A stretch of 44,106 bases of DNA from a virus. Positions 33,655 through 39,968 of the stretch are shown here, one piece after another; position 1 is the first letter of the stretch, and each line of letters opens with the position of its first letter. The stretch is from the IMG/VR virus record IMGVR_UViG_3300031963_000292, positions 1 to 44,106 of that record. One strand, given 5' to 3'. The position numbers and the translations under genes were made by a program. A model generated the notes under the pieces. It was not told where the DNA came from, ran no database searches, and saw only the letters and a list, made by a program, of their open reading frames with translations.

Positions 33655-34621
33655 AAAAGCACTTATTACAGGTATAAATGGACAAGATGGTTCTTACTTA
33701 TCTGAGTTTCTATTAAATAAAGAATATGAGGTAGTAGGAATACTAAAACGCAACTCAGTAGCAGAAAATCAAACATTTAGATTAGATCCTGTATTTGGTA
33801 AAGTTAGCTTAGAATACGCTGATTTAACTGATATGGCATCTTTAGTTAGAGTTATAAGTAAATATCGTCCTGATGAAATTTATCATCTAGGAGCTCAATC
33901 TCATGTAGCAATATCATTTGATCAACCAGTATACACAGCACAAGCAACAGGTATTGGAACATTAAATATAATTGAAGCTGCTAGATTAATTAAACCAAGT
34001 GCTAAAATATATCAAGCATCTTCATCTGAAATGTTTGGAAATAATATTGATGCTGATGGATACCAAAGAGAAACAACACCAATGAACCCAGTATCTCCTT
34101 ACGGATGTGCTAAGGTATTTGGATATAATATAAGTAGAAATTATAGACATTCATATAATATGTTTATTTCAAATGGTATTTTATTCAATCATGAATCTCC
34201 AAGACGTGGTACTAACTTTGTTACTAATAAAGTAGTAAAAGAAGCAGTTAAAATTAAACTAGGATTATCTAATGAATTAAAATTAGGTAATCTAGATGCA
34301 TCTAGAGATTGGGGTCATGCTAAAGACTATGTTGAGGCAATGTGGTTAATACTACAACAAGATAACCCAGATGACTTTGTGTGTGCTACAGGTATTTCTC
34401 ATACTGTAAGAGAATTATGTGATTATGTATTTTCATCTTTAGATTTGGATTATACAAAATATGTAACAAAAGATAAAAGATACTTACGCCCTGAAGAATT
34501 AAATAATTTAAAAGGTGATTCTACTAAATTGAGACAAGTAACAGGTTGGGAACCAACTTATACATTTGAAACAATGTTAGATGAAATGATTCAATATTGG
34601 ATTAGTTATTATAATAAATAA
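33647..34621 (+). CDS. gmd: GDP-mannose 4,6-dehydratase
   Basis: A 324-aa extended SDR making GDP-4-keto-6-deoxy-D-mannose. Key signatures: ALITGINGQDGSYLSEFLLN at the NADP site, DLTDMASLVRVI, YHLGAQSHVAISFDQPVYTA, YQASSSEMFGN, the YxxxK equivalent in YGCAKVFGYN, FNHESPRRGTNFVTNKVV and LGNLDASRDWGHAKDYVEA; all are GMD-specific. It is slightly shorter than E. coli GMD (373). Substrate GDP-mannose would come from the host. It overlaps colD by 8 bases. Confidence 0.95.
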   Translation: MSKKALITGINGQDGSYLSEFLLNKEYEVVGILKRNSVAENQTFRLDPVFGKVSLEYADLTDMASLVRVISKYRPDEIYHLGAQSHVAISFDQPVYTAQATGIGTLNIIEAARLIKPSAKIYQASSSEMFGNNIDADGYQRETTPMNPVSPYGCAKVFGYNISRNYRHSYNMFISNGILFNHESPRRGTNFVTNKVVKEAVKIKLGLSNELKLGNLDASRDWGHAKDYVEAMWLILQQDNPDDFVCATGISHTVRELCDYVFSSLDLDYTKYVTKDKRYLRPEELNNLKGDSTKLRQVTGWEPTYTFETMLDEMIQYWISYYNK

Positions 34622-34622
34622 A

Positions 34623-35480
34623 ATGGAAAAAACAGCTATATTATTAGGATGTAGAAACGATGGTTACAAAGAAGATGAGCGTGTTATAGTTTGTTTAACA
34701 TCAATGGTAGAAACATTTGACGAAGTGTGGTTCTGTGATTGGAATTCACCCGCTGAAAATGGTCCTCTATTATGGAAATTAAAAGATAAAATCCCACAAG
34801 TAGGAAAAATTAGGCATTTTGTTATTGATGAACAAACAGCTAAAATTTTAACAAACTATAATCCTAATGTAAGCCCATTTAATGGTGTTATATCTCAAAA
34901 TATAATGCTTAGAAGATGTACAGCTGATTGGGTTGTATGTTCTACAATGGATATTGTTGCTCCTAAAAAACAACATTTAGATGATTTTATTTCTAAAGCA
35001 AATAAAAACACATTTTACACTGTTTCAAGACGTGATATAGAGTATGGTGATTTAGAAAATATAGGATTTGATAACTGGAGACAATTTAGAAATAAATTAG
35101 ATGTTGAAAGCCAACCCCGCTACTACCCAGCAAAGGTAACACCAAATGATAATTATAGTTTGATTAATTGTTGTGGTGATTTTCAACTAGCCCATAAAAA
35201 TGTATGGGATAAAATTAAAGGATATGAAGAAGAAATGATATATGCCTGTTTTAATGACACAAATATTCAGAAAAAAGCAGTATTAAATGGATATGGATTA
35301 GAAGCTATTTATGATTTACCATTATACCATTTATCTCATAGAGGTATGGGCAATGATGGTTCATCTCCTTCAAAACAAATATATAATAATGCTTGGGATT
35401 GGGTAGAGTGGTTCACTGAATCTCAAAACAATAATGATTGGGGTTTAGGTGAAACTGAAATTGAATTTGAAGTATTTTAA
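34623..35480 (+). CDS. Glycosyltransferase-like protein
   Basis: A 285-aa protein starting MEKTAILLGCRNDGYKEDER, with a middle DWVVCSTMDIVAP (possible metal-binding D) and a C-terminal segment SLINCCGDFQLAHKNVWDKI then YACFNDTNIQKKAVLNGYGL like the Glyco_transf_7C/galactosyltransferase C-terminal region, where Asp/Asn follow the W-x-x-D-x-N-like step, and a HLSHRG ligand. It closes the sugar island. Donor unknown. Confidence 0.68.
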   Translation: MEKTAILLGCRNDGYKEDERVIVCLTSMVETFDEVWFCDWNSPAENGPLLWKLKDKIPQVGKIRHFVIDEQTAKILTNYNPNVSPFNGVISQNIMLRRCTADWVVCSTMDIVAPKKQHLDDFISKANKNTFYTVSRRDIEYGDLENIGFDNWRQFRNKLDVESQPRYYPAKVTPNDNYSLINCCGDFQLAHKNVWDKIKGYEEEMIYACFNDTNIQKKAVLNGYGLEAIYDLPLYHLSHRGMGNDGSSPSKQIYNNAWDWVEWFTESQNNNDWGLGETEIEFEVF

Positions 35481-35481
35481 A

Positions 35482-35490
35482 ATATTTATA
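35482..35490 (+). promoter_or_regulatory. ATATTTATA box before clpP-like gene
   Basis: Exact ATATTTATA in AAAATATTTATAAGAAATCC, 13 bases before the ClpP-like ATG, after the last gene of the sugar island. Confidence 0.45.
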
Positions 35491-35503
35491 AGAAATCCAG
35501 TTT

Positions 35504-36043
35504 ATGCCTCGTCAACGTCGCTCCAAATTAGACCCATTAAGTCGAATCATGACTCTCGGTGATATAGAAACTGAGATAGTAAATGATATTATTCATAGTA
35601 TATATGAGATAAATGAAGAGGATATTAAAAAACAAACAGCAGAACCAATAAAACTAATAATCAACTCAGCTGGTGGGGAAATATACAGTGGATTAGCTTT
35701 AATTGATGTAATTGGCACTTCGTTTACTCCAATCCATACAATATGTCATGGCTCAGCCATGTCTATGGGTTTAATAGTGTTTGTAGCTGGTCATCAAAGA
35801 ATGGCGAGCCCCAATGCTACATTTATGTATCATGAAGCTATGTATGGTCTTGAGGGGAAAACAATGTATCATAAACAAGAAATGAAAGAAGCAAATCGTG
35901 TTGATAAGATATGTGATGATTATTTATTATCTAAAACAAAGTTAACACAAAAATTACTAGATAATGTTAAAAAAACACAAGCAGAATGGTATTTCGATGC
36001 GAAAACTGCGTTGAAACATGGTGTGGTAAGTGAAATTCTGTAA
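35504..36043 (+). CDS. clpP: ClpP-like serine protease
   Basis: A 179-aa ClpP/crotonase-fold protease. SAGGEIYSGLALIDVI is the ClpP N-terminal signature, CHGSAMSMG places the nucleophile at S87 (C-x-G-x-A-x-S-M-G), and FMYHEAMYG gives H110. Aligning the tail AEWYFDAKTALKHGVVSEIL with ClpP [20 protein letters not shown] puts Glu161 in the place of the catalytic Asp. It could be a prohead or regulatory protease; no Clp ATPase is near. It is flanked by ATATTTATA boxes, so it may be a single-gene unit or head of a short one. Confidence 0.85.
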   Translation: MPRQRRSKLDPLSRIMTLGDIETEIVNDIIHSIYEINEEDIKKQTAEPIKLIINSAGGEIYSGLALIDVIGTSFTPIHTICHGSAMSMGLIVFVAGHQRMASPNATFMYHEAMYGLEGKTMYHKQEMKEANRVDKICDDYLLSKTKLTQKLLDNVKKTQAEWYFDAKTALKHGVVSEIL

Positions 36044-36051
36044 TATTTATA
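36043..36051 (+). promoter_or_regulatory. ATATTTATA box before gene 36066
   Basis: Exact ATATTTATA overlapping the last base of the ClpP-like stop codon and 14 bases before ATG 36066. Same spacing as at 24560 and 35482. Confidence 0.45.
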
Positions 36052-36065
36052 TCTAAACGCATACA

Positions 36066-36374
36066 ATGGCTGAATTTAAACCAAAACTTAAAGTAGACGT
36101 AAACCATAACCCAACTAAAAAGGGTATTAAGGTACAGTTTGTATTACCATCTGCAATTGAAGGTGATGCTAAGGCAGCCGCTACTCAAAAATTACAGGAA
36201 AAACTAAACCAAGGATTATCTCAGTATAAATTAACAGTTAGCCAGGACACAGATGTACCTTATGCTAACGTAATTGGATTCTTAATTCCAATTGCTGATG
36301 TTAAAATGTTTATCAAAAACGCTATTAGCGGAGGAGAACCAGCACCACCACCAGCTGAAGAACCACAAATTTAA
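36066..36374 (+). CDS. Small protein, unknown
   Basis: A 102-aa protein: FKPKLKVDVNHNPTKKGIKV then QFVLPSAIEGDAKAAATQKL gives a basic beta-helix layout, and the C terminus is low-complexity (GGEPAPPPAEEPQI). Prolines suggest a flexible exposed tail. Start supported by the ATATTTATA box 14 bases upstream. No family recognised. Confidence 0.6.
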   Translation: MAEFKPKLKVDVNHNPTKKGIKVQFVLPSAIEGDAKAAATQKLQEKLNQGLSQYKLTVSQDTDVPYANVIGFLIPIADVKMFIKNAISGGEPAPPPAEEPQI

Positions 36375-36378
36375 GATA

Positions 36379-36678
36379 ATGAGACGTAAAGTGCCTGTAT
36401 TTCGAGTAAGCGCAAGACCAGGTACCTCATATAATAAACTTACAGAGATACCTGAGTTAAGAGATATTATTATAGAGGAAACAGTATTAGCAATTAAGGA
36501 GGGGATTAGAAAAAAGAAAAAATCTACTCCAATATTTGAAATTGCTGGGTCTGATTGCTATGTAGAATTAGAAAAAACTAATTGGAAACCATCTCTTGAA
36601 AGTGCTCTTGAATATTATATCGAAAGAGAAGAATATGATAAGTGTGCTGAATGTAAAAATTTAATAAATCAGTTATGA
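36379..36678 (+). CDS. Small protein with UVR-like tail
   Basis: A 99-aa basic protein starting MRRKVPVFRVSARPGTSYNK. I chose ATG 36379 since an earlier in-frame ATG at 36292 lies deep in the previous gene. Its C-terminal half (LESALEYYIEREEYDKCAEC then KNLINQL) resembles the short UVR-type helix pair also seen in the 39969-40295 protein. It overlaps the next gene by 4 bases. Such motifs mediate protein contacts; function unknown. Confidence 0.6.
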   Translation: MRRKVPVFRVSARPGTSYNKLTEIPELRDIIIEETVLAIKEGIRKKKKSTPIFEIAGSDCYVELEKTNWKPSLESALEYYIEREEYDKCAECKNLINQL

Positions 36679-37097
36679 ATGATGAACATACAGAAGGTAT
36701 AAAACAATCAATTGAAGACATTATTGGATCAGATACTGTTTTAAAACGTAAGAAAAAAACAGAGGAAGATATTCAGCGTGAATCGTTTGAAAAAATTATC
36801 CTATTAATGGATGAAATTCAAACTAGAGGAGTATTATTACATGCTGAATTAGGATTAGATTATTCCAACTATGATGAAAAATTCTATGAAATAATCGATA
36901 GATTATTTGCTATGCATTTTGGAAGAGAAGCAGCTGAAGTTATATTCTTCTATATCTATGAAAGACAAAATCCAGACGGCTCAGTTAATGAGTTAATAGA
37001 TCAAAATAATGAAATTATATTATTACAATCTCCAACTGATTTGTGGTATTTAGTTAACCACATTAAAAATAAAACTAAAAAGATAAAACAAAAGTAG
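36675..37097 (+). CDS. Protein of 140 aa, unknown
   Basis: A mostly helical protein with IQRESFEKIILLMDEIQTRG, LHAELGLDYSNYDEKFYEII and FFYIYERQNPDGSVNELIDQ, a Lys-rich N-terminal linker and Lys-rich C terminus (KKIKQK). Coupled to its neighbour by an ATGA overlap. It is similar in style to phage structural or accessory hypotheticals; no family recognised. Confidence 0.6.
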   Translation: MNDEHTEGIKQSIEDIIGSDTVLKRKKKTEEDIQRESFEKIILLMDEIQTRGVLLHAELGLDYSNYDEKFYEIIDRLFAMHFGREAAEVIFFYIYERQNPDGSVNELIDQNNEIILLQSPTDLWYLVNHIKNKTKKIKQK

Positions 37098-37099
37098 TT

Positions 37100-37702
37100 A
37101 TGCCTTTAGCTAAACCTATTACTAGGGAAGACGTTTTGCGTGCTATGCGATTTACAAAATCGAATCGTGCTGCTGCTAAGTATTTAGGTTGCTCATATCA
37201 ACATTATAAGCCGTTTGCTAAGTTATTTAAGGTAGATGAAAGTGATTATAATTCACCTTCATTATTTGATGTTCATAAAAATCAAAGTGGTAAAGGTATT
37301 CCTAAATTTCTACCTGATAGGAAAAAATCACCTAATGTAAAGCAAATTGTAGAAACAGGTACTGGTTGGGAATCATTTACACCTGAAAAAATTAAATCAA
37401 GGTTAATAGCTGAAAATTACCTAAAAGAAGAATGTTATGCTTGTGGGTTCTGTGAACGTAGAGTTACTGACTATAAAATACCACTATTATTAAATTTTAA
37501 AGATGGAAACAAATTTAACTATCTTCTTTCTAACCTTGAGTTACTGTGTTACAACCATTACTTTCTATTGGTTGCTGACCCACTTACCCCAGATCAAGTA
37601 CGTCATATTGAAGATAATACAGAAGTTAAAGCAGTGGCTCACGATTGGGATCTAGATGAAGCTCATTTAGAGAACATGAAAGCATTAGGACTGTTGGATT
37701 AG
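37100..37702 (+). CDS. HTH plus degenerate HNH-like zinc protein
   Basis: A 200-aa protein. The N-terminal NRAAAKYLGCSYQHYKPFAK (about 23-42) looks like a helix-turn-helix; the C-terminal region has CYACGFCERRV and then LLLNFKDGNKFNYLLSNLEL and LCYNHYFL, the layout of phage HNH domains (C-x-x-C, L-x-H-x-D-G, N-N, L-C-x-x-C-H), but the catalytic His of the H-x-D-G motif is replaced by Asn/Phe (LNFKDG), and the last Cys-His is C-YNH. It may be a homing endonuclease remnant now used as a DNA-binding protein. Confidence 0.65.
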   Translation: MPLAKPITREDVLRAMRFTKSNRAAAKYLGCSYQHYKPFAKLFKVDESDYNSPSLFDVHKNQSGKGIPKFLPDRKKSPNVKQIVETGTGWESFTPEKIKSRLIAENYLKEECYACGFCERRVTDYKIPLLLNFKDGNKFNYLLSNLELLCYNHYFLLVADPLTPDQVRHIEDNTEVKAVAHDWDLDEAHLENMKALGLLD

Positions 37703-37726
37703 TCAAAATAAGGTTGTATATTTAGG
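37702..37726 (+). promoter_or_regulatory. Candidate two-part promoter, second copy
   Basis: GTCAAAATAA (37702-37711), 5 bases, TATATTTAGG (37717-37726), then ATG 37742. Same blocks and spacing as at 14706-14730. Confidence 0.4.
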
Positions 37727-37741
37727 TTATAAATAAAAATT

Positions 37742-38038
37742 ATGTTAAACAGACCAGAATTAGCACAGCAATTTGCTGAGTTTGACCTACCAACAGAAGT
37801 AAAACAAGCCTATAAAGCAGGTATGCCTTTAGTAGGTTCAGTTAATTTTACTAAAATGATGATGTTTGCAAACCAAGTTCAATTAACAAATGATGATATG
37901 GATTACTTTGCAAGCTTACCTCCACAAAGAATGGAAGGTGAAACTTATGAGGAAATGAAAACGAGAACTCGATTCACTCAAAAGCTTCATAAATATAGAG
38001 CTTACTTATACGATTATTCAGTGTATGAAAGCAAATAA
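37742..38038 (+). CDS. Small protein, unknown
   Basis: A 98-aa helical protein starting MLNRPELAQQFAEFDLPTEV with a Met-rich centre (NFTKMMMFANQVQLT) and an aromatic/charged C terminus (YRAYLYDYSVYESK). First gene after the two-part promoter-like element and overlapped by the next ORF only if an upstream start is used. No family recognised. Confidence 0.55.
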   Translation: MLNRPELAQQFAEFDLPTEVKQAYKAGMPLVGSVNFTKMMMFANQVQLTNDDMDYFASLPPQRMEGETYEEMKTRTRFTQKLHKYRAYLYDYSVYESK

Positions 38039-38111
38039 TACATTAAAATTAACATTACCACTAATAACCAGCAATGCTGATATGAATATTGGTATTTATA
38101 AAACAAATAAT

Positions 38112-38324
38112 ATGGCACAATTCTTTCAAGTTAAAGTACAGTTTACTGTAGAAGACAGTAAAGGTAAAGTAAAAAAACAAAATGTACTATATCTAGTAGA
38201 TGCTCAGTCAGTAACTGAGGCTGAAGCTAGAACAGTACAATTCCTAACCGCTCAAGGCGAACAGGAATTTGAAGTAAAAGCAGCTTCGGAATCTCCCATT
38301 GCACAAGTAGTTACTGCAGAGTAA
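38112..38324 (+). CDS. DUF4494-like small protein
   Basis: A 70-aa protein with FFQVKVQFTVEDSKGKVKKQ and then NVLYLVDAQSVTEAEARTVQ, the DUF4494 pattern (KV-x-Y ... YLVDA-x-S-x-TEAEAR) typical of Bacteroidota. Start at ATG 38112 after AATAAT; the earlier in-frame ATG at 38025 would overlap the preceding gene and give an unrelated leader. Its stop is followed after 8 bases by the tRNA-Pro. Function unknown; useful as a host signature. Confidence 0.75.
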   Translation: MAQFFQVKVQFTVEDSKGKVKKQNVLYLVDAQSVTEAEARTVQFLTAQGEQEFEVKAASESPIAQVVTAE

Positions 38325-38332
38325 CTGCTGAT

Positions 38333-38406
38333 CGGGATGTAGTACAGTCCGGTAGTATGCTTGGTTTGGGACCAAGAGGTCGTTGGTTCGAATCCAGCCA
38401 TCCCGA
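38333..38406 (+). tRNA. tRNA-Pro (TGG)
   Basis: CGGGATG pairs with CATCCCG, the D stem is GTAC with GTAT, the anticodon arm is CTTGG-TTTGGGA-CCAAG (anticodon TGG), and the T arm is GTTGG-TTCGAAT-CCAGC. 74 nt, discriminator A, no encoded CCA. Reads A-ending and other Pro codons, useful in an AT-rich genome. Confidence 0.95.
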
Positions 38407-38409
38407 CAT

Positions 38410-38481
38410 GCTCGGTTCGTCTAACGGTTAGGACACCACCCTTTCACGGTGGTGATACGAGTTCGATTCTCGTACCGAGTA
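38410..38481 (+). tRNA. tRNA-Glu (TTC)
   Basis: Acceptor GCTCGGT with ACCGAGT (1:72 is a G-T pair), anticodon arm CCACC-CTTTCAC-GGTGG (anticodon TTC), T arm CGAGT-TCGATTC-TCGTA-type with GTTCGATTC present, discriminator A. 72 nt, 3 bases after tRNA-Pro. No encoded CCA. Confidence 0.92.
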
Positions 38482-38611
38482 CCTGAAGACGGTGCTAATA
38501 AGCATTGACGCCACCGAGGTTAATTGGGATTTAGGCAAGTGCCTATATCGGTTAGAAAAGCCAGTTATAAAAAGCAGTTGTCCACGCACCCATCTACTGC
38601 TTTCCCTCACC
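38482..38611 (+). other. Structured intergenic segment, unassigned
   Basis: Between tRNA-Glu and a tRNA-like element. No credible gene and no tRNA T-arm found. It holds several hairpins: CGGTG (38490-38494) with CACCG (38512-38516); TAGGC-AAGT-GCCTA at 38532-38545; and AAAGCAGT (38571-38578) with ACTGCTTT (38596-38603), 8 bp around a 17-base loop. It may be a separate small RNA or a spacer of a co-transcribed tRNA array. Confidence 0.4.
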
Positions 38612-38710
38612 TGACCCTTAGCTCAGTAGGTTAGAGCAAGCTTCAGTACTTCGCGAATCCAAAACGCAAGGAAAAAAGCCGTGCCACTGGTTCGATTCCA
38701 GTAGGGTCAG
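38612..38710 (+). tRNA. tRNA-like element with enlarged anticodon loop (isotype unknown)
   Basis: Acceptor TGACCCT (38612-38618) pairs with AGGGTCA (38703-38709), discriminator G; D stem GCTC/GAGC and T arm ACTGG-TTCGATT-CCAGT are intact. Between them, where a 7-base anticodon loop is expected, a 4-bp stem GCTT/AAGC (38640-38643 and 38676-38679) encloses 32 bases that include a further hairpin (CTTCGCG with CGCAAG, 38649-38670). So it has about 25 extra bases. No anticodon or U33 can be assigned. It could be an intron-containing tRNA, a degenerate tRNA, or a tRNA-like RNA with another job. Confidence 0.5.
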
Positions 38711-38717
38711 CAAATAT

Positions 38718-38805
38718 GGAGATTTGGCAGAGTGGCTGAATGCGGCGGTCTTGAAAACCGTTATACGTGAATAGCGTATCTGGGGTTCGAATCCCTGAGT
38801 CTCCG
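38718..38805 (+). tRNA. tRNA-Ser (TGA)
   Basis: Acceptor GGAGATT with AGTCTCC, anticodon arm GCGGT-CTTGAAA-ACCGT (anticodon TGA), long variable arm TATACGTGAATAGCGTATC and T arm GGGGT-TCGAATC-CCT region. 88 nt class II tRNA, discriminator G, no encoded CCA. Its 3' end is 1 base before the next gene's ATG. Confidence 0.95.
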
Positions 38806-38806
38806 C

Positions 38807-39133
38807 ATGGGAATTTATATATTAGTGTTTTTATTTCAGATTATGTTTAATGTCTTCAAAACAATGGAGATAAAATATACTTATGAAAACAAAGTAAACG
38901 AATTAATGCTAAATTCAATTTGGATTAATTTAGTGTCTTTAGGTTCAGTTTACTTTGCTATTGATAATTTATTTAAAGGAAATTGGTCTGTAATTATAGT
39001 TTATATAATGGGAAGTGTAGCTGGAAAGTGGGTAGCAATGAAACATTTTGAAAACTATAGACAAAAAATATATGAAATGTTTTCTAAAAAAAAGAGGACA
39101 AGCAAAATGAAGGTTGTACATTCACGTAAATAA
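38807..39133 (+). CDS. Membrane protein, 3-4 TM, DUF5698/DUF2179-like
   Basis: A 108-aa membrane protein: FLFQIMFNVFKTMEIKYTYE is the first helix with FQIMFNVFK, then WINLVSLGSVYFAIDNLF, and SVIIVYIMGSVAGKWVAM, ending in a basic cytoplasmic tail (KKKRTSKMKVVHSRK). The pattern resembles small membrane proteins in phages. The ATG at 38807 follows the tRNA-Ser 3' end with a single-base gap, so translation must use a leader overlapping or processed from the tRNA. Confidence 0.7.
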   Translation: MGIYILVFLFQIMFNVFKTMEIKYTYENKVNELMLNSIWINLVSLGSVYFAIDNLFKGNWSVIIVYIMGSVAGKWVAMKHFENYRQKIYEMFSKKKRTSKMKVVHSRK

Positions 39134-39139
39134 AATGTT

Positions 39140-39376
39140 ATGGAAGTATTTGGCTGTTATTATTTATTAACTCTTTTATATTGCATGATAATGCAAGCAA
39201 GAAGATGGAAACAAGATGCTATGGCTGGTGGATTAGGAATTTCCCCAGGATTAGATACTTTATCTTTACTAATCATGTGTTGGGCTTTAGCACCCGTTGA
39301 TATATTTTTGAAATGGGTTGAGGTATATAAAGAAGCAGAAGAGGCAAGACGTCGTGGAGCTAAAAAAAGATTGTAA
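39140..39376 (+). CDS. Small membrane-associated protein, unknown
   Basis: A 78-aa protein starting MEVFGCYYLLTLLYCMIMQA (first membrane helix), followed by GGLGISPGLDTLSLLIMCWA (second helix) and a Arg/Lys-rich tail. It begins 6 bases after the previous stop. Its stop codon at 39374-39376 lies inside the 5' acceptor strand of the tRNA-like element that starts at 39372, so coding and RNA overlap. Confidence 0.6.
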   Translation: MEVFGCYYLLTLLYCMIMQARRWKQDAMAGGLGISPGLDTLSLLIMCWALAPVDIFLKWVEVYKEAEEARRRGAKKRL

Positions 39377-39527
39377 GGTGGTGAAATAACCTAGGTTATG
39401 GTAGACACTCCCACTCGTCTCGTGGGCGCGGAGCTCGAAATAGGTAAGTAATATGGATTGACCACGTAGCGCGCTATGTTGTTATTTACTAAATCGCCGC
39501 ATGTTGGTTCGAATCCAACCCTTACAA
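39372..39527 (+). tRNA. tRNA-like element of 156 nt with large insertions
   Basis: Acceptor TGTAAGG (39372-39378) pairs with CCTTACA (39520-39526), discriminator A. The D arm is Leu-like, GTG/CAC, but its loop contains the perfect 14-bp palindrome ATAACCTAGGTTAT (39386-39399). A 5-bp arm CCCAC-TCGTCTC-GTGGG follows; the loop would give GTC but position 33 is C, not T. Then about 75 bases form a long arm: GCGG (39428-39431) with CCGC (39497-39500) and GGTAAGTAA (39443-39451) with TTATTTACT (39482-39490), ending in an intact T arm GTTGG-TTCGAAT-CCAAC. It looks like a class II tRNA with an extreme variable arm, or a degenerate or re-purposed tRNA. Confidence 0.5.
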
Positions 39528-39530
39528 CAC

Positions 39531-39616
39531 ACCTGAGTGTTGAAACAGGTAGACAAGAGAGACTTAAAATCTCTTGAGCAGTAATGCTCGTGCCGGTTCG
39601 ACTCCGGCCTCAGGTA
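39531..39616 (+). tRNA. tRNA-Leu (TAA)
   Basis: Acceptor ACCTGAG with CTCAGGT, Leu-type D arm TTG...CAA with GGTAGA, anticodon arm AGAGA-CTTAAAA-TCTCT (anticodon TAA), variable arm TGAGCAGTAATGCTCG and T arm GCCGG-TTCGACT-CCGGC. 86 nt, discriminator A, 3 bases after the atypical tRNA-like element. No CCA encoded. Confidence 0.95.
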
Positions 39617-39655
39617 CATAGTTACTGTTCTTTGACATATAAGGAGAAACAAATT

Positions 39656-39931
39656 ATGGAAACACTATCATTCATTTTAGGGATAGCGTTTGTGGTGGTT
39701 ATTGTTACGGCAATAGTTGCTGTTTACGCATTCGTTAAGGTAAATAAAGTAAACAAAATAGTTGAACAAAATGAACAAACACTAAGTCAAGAAATAGAGC
39801 TTGTTCATAGAACAATATCTGATAATCAAGATAAAGTCTACAGAGATATGCAAGATCGTTATCAAACCCTTATTGCTATTGTAGATTCACGTTGTGATAA
39901 ATTAGAAAACAAATTATATAACAAAAAATAA
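39656..39931 (+). CDS. Single-pass membrane protein with coiled coil
   Basis: A 91-aa protein: METLSFILGIAFVVVIVTAI then VAVYAFVKVNKVNK is one N-terminal helix, followed by a helical coiled-coil tail (KIVEQNEQTLSQEIELVHRT). I chose ATG 39656 since AAGGAG at 39641-39646 is a good Shine-Dalgarno and the longer frame would cover the tRNA-Leu. It is likely a small membrane-anchored phage protein with a cytoplasmic coiled coil. Confidence 0.7.
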   Translation: METLSFILGIAFVVVIVTAIVAVYAFVKVNKVNKIVEQNEQTLSQEIELVHRTISDNQDKVYRDMQDRYQTLIAIVDSRCDKLENKLYNKK

Positions 39932-39956
39932 AAAATAAGTTGAAGAACAGTAACTA

Positions 39957-39965
39957 ATATTTATT
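39957..39965 (+). promoter_or_regulatory. ATATTTATT box before gene 39969
   Basis: ATATTTATT followed by TATATGG, one base off the usual ATATTTATA, with ATG 39969 three bases after it. A weaker instance of the recurring box. Confidence 0.3.
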
Positions 39966-39968
39966 TAT

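Noticed and set aside
36292-36378. Longer N terminus for the gene at 36379
   Set aside because: The extra 29 residues lie inside the previous gene in another frame and look unrelated (His-rich).
38428-38610. Minus-strand reading frame of 60 codons over the tRNA-Glu region
   Set aside because: It overlaps tRNA-Glu and structured sequence, has no conserved domain and no start context; it is an RNA-gene shadow.
39584-39655. Longer N terminus for the membrane-coiled-coil gene
   Set aside because: It would be coded by the tRNA-Leu 3' half; the Shine-Dalgarno AAGGAG supports ATG 39656.
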